The position numbers and the translations under genes are program-made. 64,000 nt of DNA from Eopsaltria australis (lineage: Eukaryota > Chordata > Aves > Passeriformes > Petroicidae): contig JAVTVJ010001136.1 in NCBI GenBank assembly GCA_034509425.1, positions 496,001 to 560,000 on the forward strand, written 5' to 3'. This document shows positions 21,363 through 33,055 of this stretch, one piece after another. The notes below the pieces were generated by a model. That model had not been told where the DNA came from. It worked only from the letters and a program-made list of their open reading frames with translations, and did not search any database. How positions within the stretch are numbered: position 1 is the stretch's first letter; every line of letters starts with the position of its first letter.

Positions 21363-23150
21363 GCCCTTCAGAGCTGATGCCAACTCAAGAAATAAAAATG
21401 AAACCTCACTGAGGAGTCACCCATCTCTGGGATATCCTCTCAGTGCCTGAGATGACCCAGCCTGGGCAGCAGAAACCTCCCTTGCCCAGGAGGGAAGGAA
21501 CCTGTCCCACAGTCACCCTGAACACAGGTGTGGTGTCACCTCTGACACACAGAGGTCATTTGGGGACACTTACAGTGCACCCTGGGAGGACAAGAAGTGC
21601 AGCAATTTGTACAGAAACAGCAGATCTAAAAATAACACCCAGAGGTTGCTTTCTAGGCAGTTAATGAAATCCAGCTTCATAAAAGCCTAAACATGTAACA
21701 ATCAAAACCCTTTTGCCGGTAATTGGCAACACTCTCACATGGTTTCCTGCTCTGTCAGATGGGCTCTAACCTCAGTGCCAAGGGCTCTGCAGCACCATGG
21801 GGACAAACTGTGGCACGGGACAGTCGGGACACACGTGGGAGGGGTTGGGACACACATGGGGACACTGCAATCCCTCGTTCCCTTCCCATTTTACACCTCT
21901 CCCTCCATGCTCATGGCCAGGCATAGCCAGAGGGGCGGCTCAGGGCCCTGAGCGTGGTGTTCAAATCAGGGCTTACACTCGTGTTCAGACAAAACCCACA
22001 GTTTCATCACATAGCTTTTCTTTTCCTTCAAAGATTCAGCCAGGCTACCATACTTCCCTTAGCCACAAGCTCCATGCCTTTTTTTCAGTGATGGAGAGAA
22101 TTAGGTTTTGTTCCCATGAGCCATCTCAGTGTGGAGGGAAGGGTGAGGAGCGAGTCACGTTCCCAGAAGGAGGACAACAATCAGTGTCCTGGAATGAGCC
22201 ATTCCTCACATCCCACTGTCCTGCCAACCTCCTCAGGCCAGGAACAGAGGGATCTGTCCCAGCCAGGGTGCCAGTAAATGTCCTTACACTGAGTTAATGG
22301 CACTTTCATAGAAATGGAAATTCACTTTAAAAACATCTAAAATAGCACTCCAGAAAACTAACCATTTCTTCTTTTAAACTTATCAGTCCTGCAAAGGGGA
22401 AGAAAACTGATATTGTCTAGGATAAAAGGGGAAAGTTCTTAATTATGTAAGAGACCGAGACTGCCAGGAACAGCAGCAGCCCCAGAGGATTCAAGTGCAG
22501 GATGGGAAAGAATCATCAGATCCAGAGTACTATCATAGAGCTAAAATGATATCTATTTTTTTGCCTCCAGACATCTCTGGAAATCCCCAAGTTCTAAACC
22601 TAACAACCTTTAACTGTGTGCCCTGAGTAGTTTTATAGGAAAAAACCCACCAGGTAATTCTAAAAAGCTGTAGCACATATTTTGAAGCCATCCAACTTTC
22701 TTTTGAGAACAGCAACAATAGTTTGATTCTTGTATAAAAGACATTCCCACCTTTTCTTCTGCCAGCTCCTCACCTGAGCACATTCCAGCAGTACCACAGA
22801 TGCTGAATGGGGACAGGGCCTCTCCCTTTCCAAGATCAGTGTGTAGGGTGGTCGGGGGGCTGAGCCAGCCAGGCTCTGTACAGAGCCAGAAGTGCTGGCA
22901 GTGGAGGAGTCCCCAGCCTTGCAAGTGTTCAATAAAGGTGCAGATGTGGCACTTGGGGACATGGTGACATGTTTACTCAGGTAAACAAAGTGGAGGAGAC
23001 CCATCTGTCCAGGCTGAATAGAGCTCTCCAGAGGCAGAGGGGAATTGTTACTTTGCTTATGTTGAATAAAGCAATGGTTAAACCCTAAGTTAAAGAATGT
23101 GTCCTTCTTCCTCTGGTTCATTACACCTCAGTGTGGCAGATTAAAACTCC
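21363..23150. other. Unique non-coding sequence
   Basis: No gene, RNA or repeat supported. A short GC-rich part lies near 21.75-21.96 kb. The ORF of 166 codons there has no recognisable features and overlaps other frames. Confidence 0.6.
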
Positions 23151-23154
23151 ATCA

Positions 23155-23265
23155 CCAGGAGAATCCCAGACTGGTTTGTTGGAAGGGCCCTTAAAGATCA
23201 TCTCATTCCAACTCCCCTGCCATGGCCAGGGACACCCTTCCACTGGACCAGCACTGACACTCAGC
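23155..23265 (-). mobile_element. CR1 LINE 3' fragment
   Basis: Reverse-complement tail GAGAATCCCAGACTGGTTTG, 'TTGGAAGGGCCCTTAAAGATC', 'CCCCTGCCATGGCCAGGGACACCCTTCCACTGGACC' type sequence. Short, minus orientation; the sequence beyond about 23.27 kb is no longer recognisable as CR1. Confidence 0.85.
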
Positions 23266-23769
23266 ATTATCACAACCTTCAAACAATGTGTTCTTCATCC
23301 ACATTTCTGCTGCTGCTTTTGAAAATCCCACCCTGAGGTGCCAGGAACAGTTCCAATCACTCCCAAATCTTACATCTGCTCCCTCCACACACAGAGCTCT
23401 CCAGGTCAGCCTCAAGTGATTGCAGAGCAGCCAGATGCTTTCCCCAGAGCTGGCTGGCTCAAGCCACTTGTCCCCAGGACAGGCTGCAGGCATTGCACAC
23501 AGGCTCAGGCAGAACCTTGCCCAGCCTCTCACACCACATTCCCACTGACTCCAGAGCTGCCTTGGAGCCTTTCCAGTGCTCCTAGCACCAAATCCAGGGC
23601 CAAATAAACATCTCACTGCTACTTAAGACAAAAGTAGTGATGGCCGTTCCCTTCTACAATTTATAGCTGCACCTCCTGGATAAAATTTTAAAAACCCAAT
23701 TTTTGAGAGGTCATGCACATTAAAGTCACAGCTCTGGGGAGGTTAAGTGGAAAAGCCAGCATACCTGTC

Positions 23770-24180
23770 AGCTCAGCACCAATGTGTTTGAAGGGATTTG
23801 GTGGTTTCCATGGCAATGGGGAGGGTAAGGGGCTGCCTGGTTCCAGCTCTGACTGACGCACATCTCAAACAATCGCTCTCTTCCTGTTCGTATGGCACAA
23901 GAAAAACAGGATGCTGAGAGGTGTTTATCTGAGAGAGTGAGATAAGCAAGCGCACTGCGAGTTCTCAAAGTATAGGAGTTCACCCACGAGATGTTATAGA
24001 CTTTGTGTGGAAAAAAAATCCCACTGCTGCTGTGCTGAACGTGATTAAATTATGCATGGGAAGGTCCTTTCCCTTGGAAGCCGCAGGAAACCGTGCAGAG
24101 CTGGTAGATGAGCCCTGAATACCAATGGAAAATCTCTTCAGTGTGTGGTACCGAGTTACAGCGCTGAATGAAAGCACAGA
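23770..24180. promoter_or_regulatory. Candidate regulatory block with RFX X-box-like site
   Basis: A repeat-free stretch with no gene. It contains GTTTCCATGGCAAT at 23804-23817, a near match to the RFX X-box palindrome (GTYNCC-N2-RGNAAC), followed by GAGATAAGCAAGCGCACTG and other factor-like words. Function is inferred only from the motif. Confidence 0.3.
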
Positions 24181-24710
24181 ACCAGCTCAGTGTGTGATAT
24201 CTGCCACCCCAAGCCCTGCCCGGGGCCCACTGAGGGGGTGGGATACACAGAGTGGGGGGCTGCACACAGAGCTCAGGCTGCTCAAAAAGGGCTTTGTGCC
24301 CTGAGCACCAGTTCACAGCCACTTCTCAGGCCTCCCACCCAACCTGAAGCACTTTGCAGCATTTTAAATGTCCCTCAGTGCCTGGGAGGGAATTTGCCCA
24401 CTTCTTATCCCAACTTCATCAGTGTTAGAACCTGCCAGCCACACAGTCATTCATTACTTGCTCTCTAATCACCGTGAGCTGGTACTCTTGGGTTTAGAGC
24501 TGAAAATCCCATGTCCAGAAAGCACAGCAGCATTGTCCAGAGGTGGTTCTGGAGCAGGGGAAGGCACCTTCACACCCCTGTCACCTGTGGGCACAGGCAA
24601 TACCCCTGTCCAGATGCTGGGCAAAGCCATGGCATGAAACCAGGGCCTGACTGGACATACTGGAGCTGCCCTGGGGTCAGAGTGGCTTTAATGCATCTCT
24701 CCTGTTCACT

Positions 24711-24870
24711 CACAGAATCACAGAATCCCCTGAGCTGGAAGGGACTAACAAGGACCATGCAATCCAACACCGGAATCCCAGCTGCACCAGTCCCATCTCT
24801 GTGGCTACCAAAACTATCCCATCATAGCCAGGAATTGCTGCAACTCATTTCTCTAAGAGCAGGCCTGGTT
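24711..24870 (-). mobile_element. CR1 LINE 3' fragment
   Basis: Tail repeat CACAGAATCACAGAATCCCC, then TGAGCTGGAAGGGACTAAC and 'CAATCCAACACC' in reverse orientation. The AGAATCACAGAATC tail duplication marks the true 3' end of a CR1 insertion at about 24711. Confidence 0.85.
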
Positions 24871-27800
24871 CCCAAAGAAAGAAACAACAGCTGAGCTTTG
24901 CCACCTGTGTCATCCACACTGCAGGGCACAGGGTGGGACAGACCTGTATGAGAAAGTGGATTTCTACTTTACGTAAATTTTGTTTTCCCAGTCATTGCAC
25001 ATATTTAGGACAGTATCAAAGGAACAAAATGGGAACCCAATCATTGTCTCTGGCTTGGCTGGCTTACAGATCAACTCCCAGCCTTTAATTCTAGGAAGTG
25101 AGTGACCGCGGAGCCTCCTGACAGCCAAGGGCCCCCCTTTTTCCATCTGACTTGCTGTTTGTCTTGGAAGTAGCCAGGTTAAGGCTGTCCCATTCAGCCT
25201 GCAGCAGAATGTGGGGCAGATGGAAAGAGGGAGAGACAGACAGAGAGACACTGCAAAGACTGAGAGACAAAGCCTGGTGGCGGGATGAAAGAGCATGGAG
25301 CGAAGGCAGGGCCCAGCCAAGCCAAACAAAGTTTTCCTTGAGTGATTACATCTGCTGGAGAGTCCCCAGCCTGCACTCTCCTTGCTGAGAAATTCTTTTA
25401 ATTGTGTCTAGGGCATTTTAAGAATCCCAAGAAAAGCTCTCTGTAATCACTGGAGCTCTGAACTGTGTGAACTTTTGCCGTGCTGAATTGCTGATAGCTC
25501 GCTGCAAACCTCTGCCACCGAGGCAGGGCTCTGCTGAGGAAGAGCCCTGTGGGGGAAAACTGGTAATAAATCTCCATTTTATTTTTCTGAAGGAAAAACA
25601 AACAGTTTAGACAAATTCTTCTCCCTCCCAATATCTGTATAGCTCAGTGCAAAGTGCATCCAGCAGAAAATTAAAAGAGATCCGTTCTCAGATTAGCCAG
25701 AATTAAGTAAGGTTAAATGAATGATGAGTAGAGCCAAAGTCTGCAGCTCTGAGAAATGGGCACCTCCAAGGGGGCCAGCAGGGACCTGACAGGTGCTGAG
25801 GTTTTACGTGCTCTGCCATGCAGAAGACAAGACCCCAGATGAAGGCAAACTCCCACATCAGCCCTAAGACAGCATTTTTAAGCTTGCTGCTCGTGGTGTG
25901 GCCACGAGCTGATCAGCACCCCGAACCCCCGGAGCAGAGCCACCAGCACTGCCAAAGGAAGTGGTGCACAGGTGGATGTCAGCATCATCCACATTTGTTT
26001 GTTAAACACCATGTCTTATAGCAATTTTAAAACAGTATCTGTAATTTTAGAACAGAATTTATCCTTACAATGGACAGAACCACCTCCTCTGCTCCCAGAG
26101 CCTGCATTCCAGAAAGCACAGCACAGCCAGGATCATGCCATGTGCAAACACCAGCTCAGTGTCTGTTGAACAACACCTCAACAAGGCTGAAGGAAACCTC
26201 AATGGAGAGAAACACCAGATGTGGCTGAGAGAAGAGGGACAGTGAGACCAGGTGGCAGCTCAGAGACACAGAGCCTGATCAGGACCTGTGAGCAAAGGGA
26301 CTGGTGTCTCTCTAGCCCAGGTACGGGGAACAAACAGTCTGAGGGCCAAGGAGCATCGTTTGAGAACATCCACTGCAATAATCCCAGTCCTCAAAACTAT
26401 GGAGGGTTCCCTGAAAACCTCTGGTTTTCTGGGGAGGAGGTTGGAATTTTATTTTATGCTTATTTGCCTCTTATTTTTATCCTGATAGATAACATTCATT
26501 TCCAGTAACTGTTGACCAAAGTGGAAAAGGAGGATTCAACAATAAAGTGCAAGAGTCCATCACAAGTAATGACAACCCATGTGCTCTTATGAAACAATAA
26601 CACACCAACATAAAATAAATCAGTGCCTTTTAATTTAACAATGTAAATTACCCTCCCACCTGCTGTGCCTGTCCATAAGGAGAAAAAGCTGGCGGTGTAT
26701 TTACCAAGCTGTCTGTCCCAGTCCCATTCTGCACTGGCCTCCTGCCCTGGGGTTAGACTGTAGGACTCTGTCATCTCTTGCACTCGTATGACCTAAGAAA
26801 GGGAATGTGGCCTTTTTCCCACAAGCCCAGAGTGAGAACATCATAAAAGCTGAACTTTAGCCCCCTTTTTGGGCAGGCAGCACAATAGCAAGGAGGATGC
26901 TGTTACTCCCCAGAGGCTCTGCTGCTGAAAAACATCACCAAGCTCAAGTAAAAGGTCAGTAGTTAGGATTGCATCTCTTGTTTTCTTCAGCTTTCCTCCT
27001 CCGTCAAAGGCAGTTCAACATTCTTTGCACACCCCCCTCCCTCCTTCTGAGAAATGCAGGAAGGAAGTGCTTGCAAAATAGTTTAATTTAAAAGAAGGCA
27101 CAATCACACACAGCAAACCCTGCTGCAGGCTCCGAGCCGGGAGGAGCGATCCCAGTTCCCACTGCAGCACAAACGAGTCCCTCCCTCCTGCACACAGGGG
27201 CAGGGCTGTGCTCCCAAACACCCGGGCTGCAGAGCTGTGGCTGAGTGCTGCAGGCAGCCCCTGCTCCCGCAGAGCACACCCCACACTGCCAGGGAGCCAG
27301 GGCAGTGCAGCAGGATGAGGAGGATGCAGGGAACGCCGCAGCTCCTAGGGCACCATGCGCTACCAGGCAATGAGTGGCAGCCTGTGGTCCTGGGCTGCAG
27401 GACAGTGTCACCTCCTGTCTCTCTCATAACCAGTGCTTGTTTGATTTCACAGCATGTTCTTCCACCAAGGCTTGTTACCTGAGCCTTGCTGGGGTTTGGG
27501 AAGGTATTTGGGACAGTTGGATTTAACTTGACCCTTTTCTTCACTAGATTTATGTGAAAGAACCAGAGTGGGTGGAAGCAGCTGTTATACTCCATGCCTT
27601 TTTGCAAAGAGGAATGCAGAGACCAGCAGGCAATTCCTGGAAAACTCCTTCATTAACCATCAGTTTCTGCTGTATGACCACATATCCAATCTAAACATCA
27701 TTCCCAGGCACATCGTGTTTTTGTATCCCTGGGCAAACAGCACTTACTATCACAAGCCTATTTCTTTGTCTTTTCCAAGACTTTGGCAGTCCCAAGGACT

Positions 27801-28825
27801 TCCCTTGAGCCATGAACCAGGACAGCCACGTGTCAGGGCAGGCTGGAAGTCCCTGCCTGCTGTTCCTTCTTTGAGAATTCCCAGCCCTCCCAGCCCAGTG
27901 TCCTGACACAAACCCCTGGGTGCTGCAGCTTCTTCCAGAGCCTGCAGCAGATCCGGTCCCTTTCCAGTGTCCCACATTCTCCTCATTGCTTGTGGGTTCA
28001 TCTCCAGCTGCCATTCTTGGACTTCATGGGACACTGTCAACAAAGCACACTCCTGTCTCACTTTTAACCCATTGCTGTCACAGTGCACAATTAGATTAAT
28101 GAAATAACTACAAGATCAGTGCAGAGAGGACCTGAGTAGAATCACACCCGTGACCACTTGAGTGGCGCCTCCTTCCAAACAGGATGCCCAGGACAGGCAA
28201 ACACACAATCAGTTATTTTCTAGAAGGAAATTTAAAGATGCTGCATGCTGTCAATGTGAGTACTCTCCTGTGTACAGTCACAGCCTCACAAAGGGGAAGA
28301 TTAAAACTCTCCCAAGCAGGGAAATGGGAGTGGCAAATGCCACCCACAGGCTGGGGACTGGGGGCTGCAGCACGACCTGAAACCAGGCTGCTGAGCTTAG
28401 TTTTTTTCTTTTAAAGGTGACAGCTTCAACTGCCAGCATCTCCACTCAGCACTAAGCATGGGGAAACCTGCTGTTCTATAGCTCTAGGCCAGATTGGGAA
28501 ATTTTTTGGGTTAATGTTTTCATAACTACGCAGCCAAGACTGCTGTTTATTATCCATCCCATCCCCAGTGACTTTTTATCTTCTTTTCTTTTTCACTTGC
28601 TGTTGCTTATGTGCATTTTTGATAGATTTAAAAATAATTGTTAGCACTGCAGAAAAGTCTTCAGCTTTACAACAAGGGTTCCATAATCCTGCATTCTTTA
28701 AAGACGTTAAATAAAAATTTATTTCTGTCCTGCAGAGTGTTGTAAAGGCATTTACAGAGCTTACTGCACACCCCATGCCTGCTGCAAACTCAGACAAAGG
28801 ACAATAAAAATGTGAAACAGAGGAG
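24871..28825. other. Unique non-coding sequence (4 kb)
   Basis: I see no supportable gene or mobile element. Short purine-rich (GAGACAGACAGAGAGACA) sequence lies at about 25.23 kb. Several chance ORFs reach 80-170 codons in the GC-rich 27.1-27.5 kb part without recognisable protein features. Confidence 0.6.
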
Positions 28826-28827
28826 AA

Positions 28828-29055
28828 GGAATGAAAGAATCCCAGAAAGGCACATCTGGTTGGGAAGAGGAGGTGCTCCTGCAGGTAGTGAAAAAATTTT
28901 TGGAAGAAATTTCAGTGAAAAAATTTTTCTTATATCTAATCTGAACCTCCCCTGTTGCAACTAAGGCCATTTCCTTTCTCCTGTCCCCTGTCACATGGCA
29001 GAAGAGACCAAACCACCACCTCACTACAACCTCACTTCAGGTACTTGTAGGGAGA
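28828..29055 (-). mobile_element. CR1 LINE fragment
   Basis: Reverse-complement CR1 3' untranslated sequence: TCTAATCTGAACCTCCCCTG, TTGCAACTAAGGCCATTTCC, 'CTCCTGTCCCCTGTCAC', 'AGAAGAGACCAAACCACCACC' and 'CACTTCAGGTACTTGTAGGGAG'. A 15-bp word AGTGAAAAAATTTTT occurs twice, 27 bp apart (28887 and 28914), which is an internal duplication in this copy. Confidence 0.88.
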
Positions 29056-29640
29056 AATAACCAGCTCAAGGTTTGTGAGGATACAAAAACCAGACTGAAA
29101 AATATAAACCCAAAGAGTGGGTTTAAGGAATGGTTAAAAACAGGTGACAGAGCAGATAGATCTGAAAATATGACCCAAATATTGTAATGCAGCATTTAAA
29201 CAAAAGCAGGGAAAAAGATCCCAGTTCAGTTCTGTGCCTCTTCTTGGAGAGAATCCTATTCAGCAAAGGTGATCTGGTCTGAGGTGAGGCCCCCACCTGA
29301 CTTGGATCCTCCTTCTTTAAGGCCTCCCAGATGGCTTTTCCTCAGCACTGCCCCGAAGAGCTGACAGCAAGCTCTGCCTCCATCCCAGCACCCACAATGA
29401 CCCCCACATCACCCAGGCTGCTCTGCACCCCAGAGCATCCTCAGCACTGCCTTGGCCTCAGGCCCCACCAGCGCAGCAGCTCCTCAGCAAACATCAGCCC
29501 TTTTCCTCCTTTCCTCCCTTTCTAATTTGTTAAGATGCTTCTTTGAAGGGGAACTTTGGTTATTAAGATACTTAATGATAAAGGGAAGGGCAGTAAATGT
29601 GCAGTGCCAGGCCCAGCCCCAGAGGAGGCTGGCTCATGCT
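29056..29640. other. Unique non-coding sequence
   Basis: Nothing recognisable before the minisatellite; the part at 29.33-29.51 kb is pyrimidine-rich. Confidence 0.55.
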
Positions 29641-29644
29641 GGGC

Positions 29645-30672
29645 TCCAGAGCTCTGCTTCCAAGCTCTGCTCCCAAGCTTTGCTCCCAAGCTCTGCTCCC
29701 AGGCTCTGCTCCCAGGCTCCGCTCCCAAGCTCTGCTCCCAAGTTCTGCTCCCAAGTTCTGCTCCCAAGTTCTGCTCCCAAGCTCTGCTCCCAAGTTCTGC
29801 TCCCAAGCTCTGCCCCCAAGTTCTGCTCCCAAGCTCTGCCCCCAAGTTCTGCTCCCAAGCTCTGCTCCCAAGTTCTGCTCCCAAGTTCTGCTCCCAAGCT
29901 CTGCTCCCAAGTTCTGCTCCCAAGTTCTGCTCCCAAGTTCTGCTCCCAAAGCTCTGCTCCCAAGCTCTGCTCCCTGGTTCTGCTCCCAAGCTCTGCTCCC
30001 AAGCTCTGCTGCCAAGCTCTGCTCCCAGGTTCTGCTCCCAAGCTCTGCTCCCAAAGCTCTGCTGCCAAGCTCTGCTCCCTGGTTCTGCTCCCAAGCTCTG
30101 CTGCTCCCAAGCTCTGCTGCTCCCAAGCTCTGCTCCCAGCTCCCAAAGCTCTGCTCCCAAGCTCTGCTGCTCCTGGCTCTGCTCCCAAGCTCTCCAAGCT
30201 CTGCCAAAAGCTCTGCTGCCAAGCTCTGCTCCCAGGCTTCTGCTCCCAAGCTCTGCTCCCAAAGCTGCTCCCAAGCTGCCAAGCTCTGCTCCCAAGCTGG
30301 TTCTGCTCCCAAGCTCTGCTCCCAAGCTCTGCTTCCAAGCTCTGCTCCCAGGTTCTGCTCCCTGCTGCTCCCAAGCTCTGCTCCCAAGCTCTGCTTCCAA
30401 GCTCTGCTCCCAGGTTCTGCAAGCTCTGCTCCCAGGTTCTGCTGCCAAGCTCTGCTCCCAAGCTCTGCTCCCAAAGCTCTGCTGCCAAGCTCTGCTCCCA
30501 GGCTCTGCTCCCAAGCTCTGCTCCCAGGTTCTGCTCCCAGGTTCTGCTCCCAAGTTCTGCTCCCAGGTTCTGCTCCCAAGCTCTGCTCCCAGGTTCTGCT
30601 CCCAAGCTCTGCTCCCAAGTTCTGCTCCCAAGCTCTGCTCCCAGGCTCTGCTCCAGAACTCTGCTCCTGGTG
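29645..30672. repeat. 13-bp minisatellite, about 75-80 units
   Basis: About 1 kb of tandem AAGCTCTGCTCCC units with a common AAGTTCTGCTCCC variant and some AGGCTCTGCTCCC. The array is regular at 29.65-29.94 kb and 30.48-30.65 kb. It is scrambled in the middle (30.1-30.45 kb), with truncated units and one-base insertions. The unit has no stop codon in any frame of either strand. Because 13 leaves remainder 1 on division by 3, every frame of one strand encodes the same 13-residue cycle. The plus strand gives SSAPKLCSQVLLP-like repeats and the minus strand GAELGSRTWEQNL-like repeats. ORFs of 350-520 codons across it are therefore artefacts. The minus strand carries GGG every 13 bases. Confidence 0.97.
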
Positions 30673-32955
30673 TTTATCCCAGCTGGGTGTTTTCCCCTCA
30701 TGCTCTGCAATTGTTTGGCTGGGCTGGTGATGGATGGTGGAGAGGGCTGTGTCTGGAAATGTGCTTCCAAGCTGTCAGGAAGCTCAGGGGGCCTTTGCCA
30801 GTACTTCCTTCCTGCATACAAGGGGAGGACAGAATGGGAAAAACCTTGGCTGTGTCTCACCCTGAGAAAAGGTCTCCCCTTCCAGCTGGATTATAGTAAC
30901 AATATTTTAATCTTTCACAAGATTATAATATCCTTCCTCTCTAAGTATAGCTCCAGTGGCAGCTCAGAGAATGAAATGAACCAACAATGTAAAACTCAAT
31001 AGGTGGTGCTGGAAGCTGAACAAATGGACATCCAGATTGGAAGATCCCTATCTTCAGCTAGGATATAAATCACCAGTGATCACACCTGTCTAACCCAGGA
31101 CTTGACTCCAAGAGCAACCAGGACTAAGCACTTCAACAGGAGGTGTAAAATGTACGAAAGTGATGCATTAAAATTGTGTCTCTCTGGACAGATTCATTCC
31201 TGTGCCTGTTTTAGAGATTGGATCTAAACTTGAACCACAACATTTATTACACCGACAAAAAATAAGGCTGCAATGAGCAACCTATGAATATTCTGACCAC
31301 ATATTTCTCCTGAGCACCCAGGGTATGTTACAGAGATTTGAATGTTTTTTTTCCCTAAACCCAGCCTGTAGGTCCTTCTGCGGATGATTCATGAATCTCC
31401 ATGACATCTTGACATGTCATCATCACCTGCTCACAGTAATAGAAGTACGTGCTGAGTATTAGAGAATAGATATTTCATGTTTCCACAGGAATTTTTCTAA
31501 AATTTTCCATTTTTGAGCTCCAGATTCAAACCCATGGACAACGGCGAGGGCTTTAGTGTAGGCAGATGTTCAGCACCCCAAACTGCTCTGCCCCCGCCTT
31601 GTGGCCTGGGACAGCCAGAGCAGGGCACACAGGTGGTGGCTCTGGGGACCCCTCTCCCTGCTGGCCCAGCAAGGGGAGATCCCAGCAATCCCCTCATTTG
31701 TCTGGGCAAGTTTGTCCAAGCGAATCTGAAAAAGGGAGGAAGAAATTCTCAGGACTTTGGACAACAAAAGAAAACTCCCCAAACCTGTGAGCAGACAGCT
31801 CTCCTGACAGCCTCCATTTCTGACAAAGGCTTCAGACAAAAAGACCTCACCCATGAACAAAGAGAGGGAGTGGGGAACAATGGGAACTGTCAAAAAATAG
31901 CCCTCACGTCAGAGTTAAGAATGCCCCTTGACACTTCCAAAAAAGCCCAGGCTGAGCACAGCCTGGGAGGCCACAGGCACAGCCCTGGCATCCACCTCTC
32001 CCAGCAGCAAAAACTGCCAGCAGCACTCACTGAGGCTGAGCTTCCACAGCCAAAGATGGGGATGGAAGAAGAGAGGAAATTAATGGCAGGTTTGAGCCAG
32101 AAGTAACATTCCTGTCCATCCAATCTCTCCAGCAGGGACCCTGACCCTCGGACTGGATGGGACATACCTGACAATGGTGTGCGCACATCTTCCCTGACTG
32201 CAAAGGGTAACCGATTACCAAAGCAATTAATGAGAAAACTAAGCTATGGCAAATAGCAGAATGAGTTGTCTAACACAGTAATAAAACCCCTGTGTTCTTC
32301 TGAACTGGTGAGAACTTATAAAAAAATGGACTAGAATTCTAAGAATGGTGATACCCAGATGTGGACAGGAAACTTCAAAGATCAATAATTGTTATGGCAT
32401 GCAATTTAGCATTGATTCACACATTTTGCTTTATTTGTGACTCAGCACTCTCCCCCAATAGCAGTAAGAAAATAAATGGAAAGCAAATCATGCTGAATGA
32501 AAACTCACCCGTGGGCTGATCACTTGAGTAACTGTCCTGATTCATCCTCCCAAAGGCAGCACCAGATCAGGATGCTGAGGCTGGAGCTCCAAATTCAGAG
32601 ATGCAGCCCAGGCTCTTGCTTCTGGAAAGAAAATGCAGAGTTACTGTCAAACTGTAGGAACTTCACTCTGTGTGAGAAAGGGAGTATCTTGTGCTGTGTG
32701 TGGTCTGTTGTCCTTGAATTTAGCAGGAGAGTAGAGAACCTACATGCATGTACAGCTCAGTGTAGGAGCCAGAGGACACATGCCTGAAGATCAGGGAATG
32801 CAATGGGAAACTGAATTGAGTCAACCAAAAAACACTGGAAAGTGGCATCTGAGAGCTCATGGAAGGTAAAACAACATGGAGATAAAAACACAGCTGGGCT
32901 CCTGGAATAGGCTGAGTTTCAGATTTGAACTGCACAAACAGGAGTCCCCAATGCT
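30673..32955. other. Unique non-coding sequence (2.3 kb)
   Basis: No gene or clear repeat supported. At about 31.38-31.47 kb there is a compact AT-rich block with TGACATGTCA palindrome and CACCTG E-box words that could be regulatory. The 197-codon plus-strand frame at 31.5-32.1 kb has no recognisable domain or splice context. Confidence 0.55.
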
Positions 32956-32959
32956 GTTC

Positions 32960-33055
32960 ACTTGAGTAGCCAAACAAAATTCCTGCACAGGGGGAAGAGC
33001 TGGACTCAGTGATCCTGAGGTCCTCTCCAACTCAGCAGACTCAGTGATTCCATCC
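32960..33055 (+). mobile_element. CR1 LINE 3' end fragment
   Basis: Plus-oriented tail: GAGCTGGACTCAGTGATCCT, 'GAGGTCCTCTCCAACTCAGC', then GACTCAGTGATTCCATCC as the degraded terminal repeat. Diverged and short. Confidence 0.75.

Noticed and set aside
20592..21383. 263-codon minus-strand ORF and overlapping plus-strand ORFs of about 170 codons
   Set aside because: They coincide with a CR1 3' region. The same peptides recur at the other CR1 copies (13.9, 45.2 and 47.9 kb), so they are GC-rich repeat translation.
29452..31002. 516-codon plus-strand ORF and several 350-450-codon ORFs in other frames
   Set aside because: All run through the 13-bp minisatellite, whose unit is open in every frame; the flanks show no start context, splice sites or homology.
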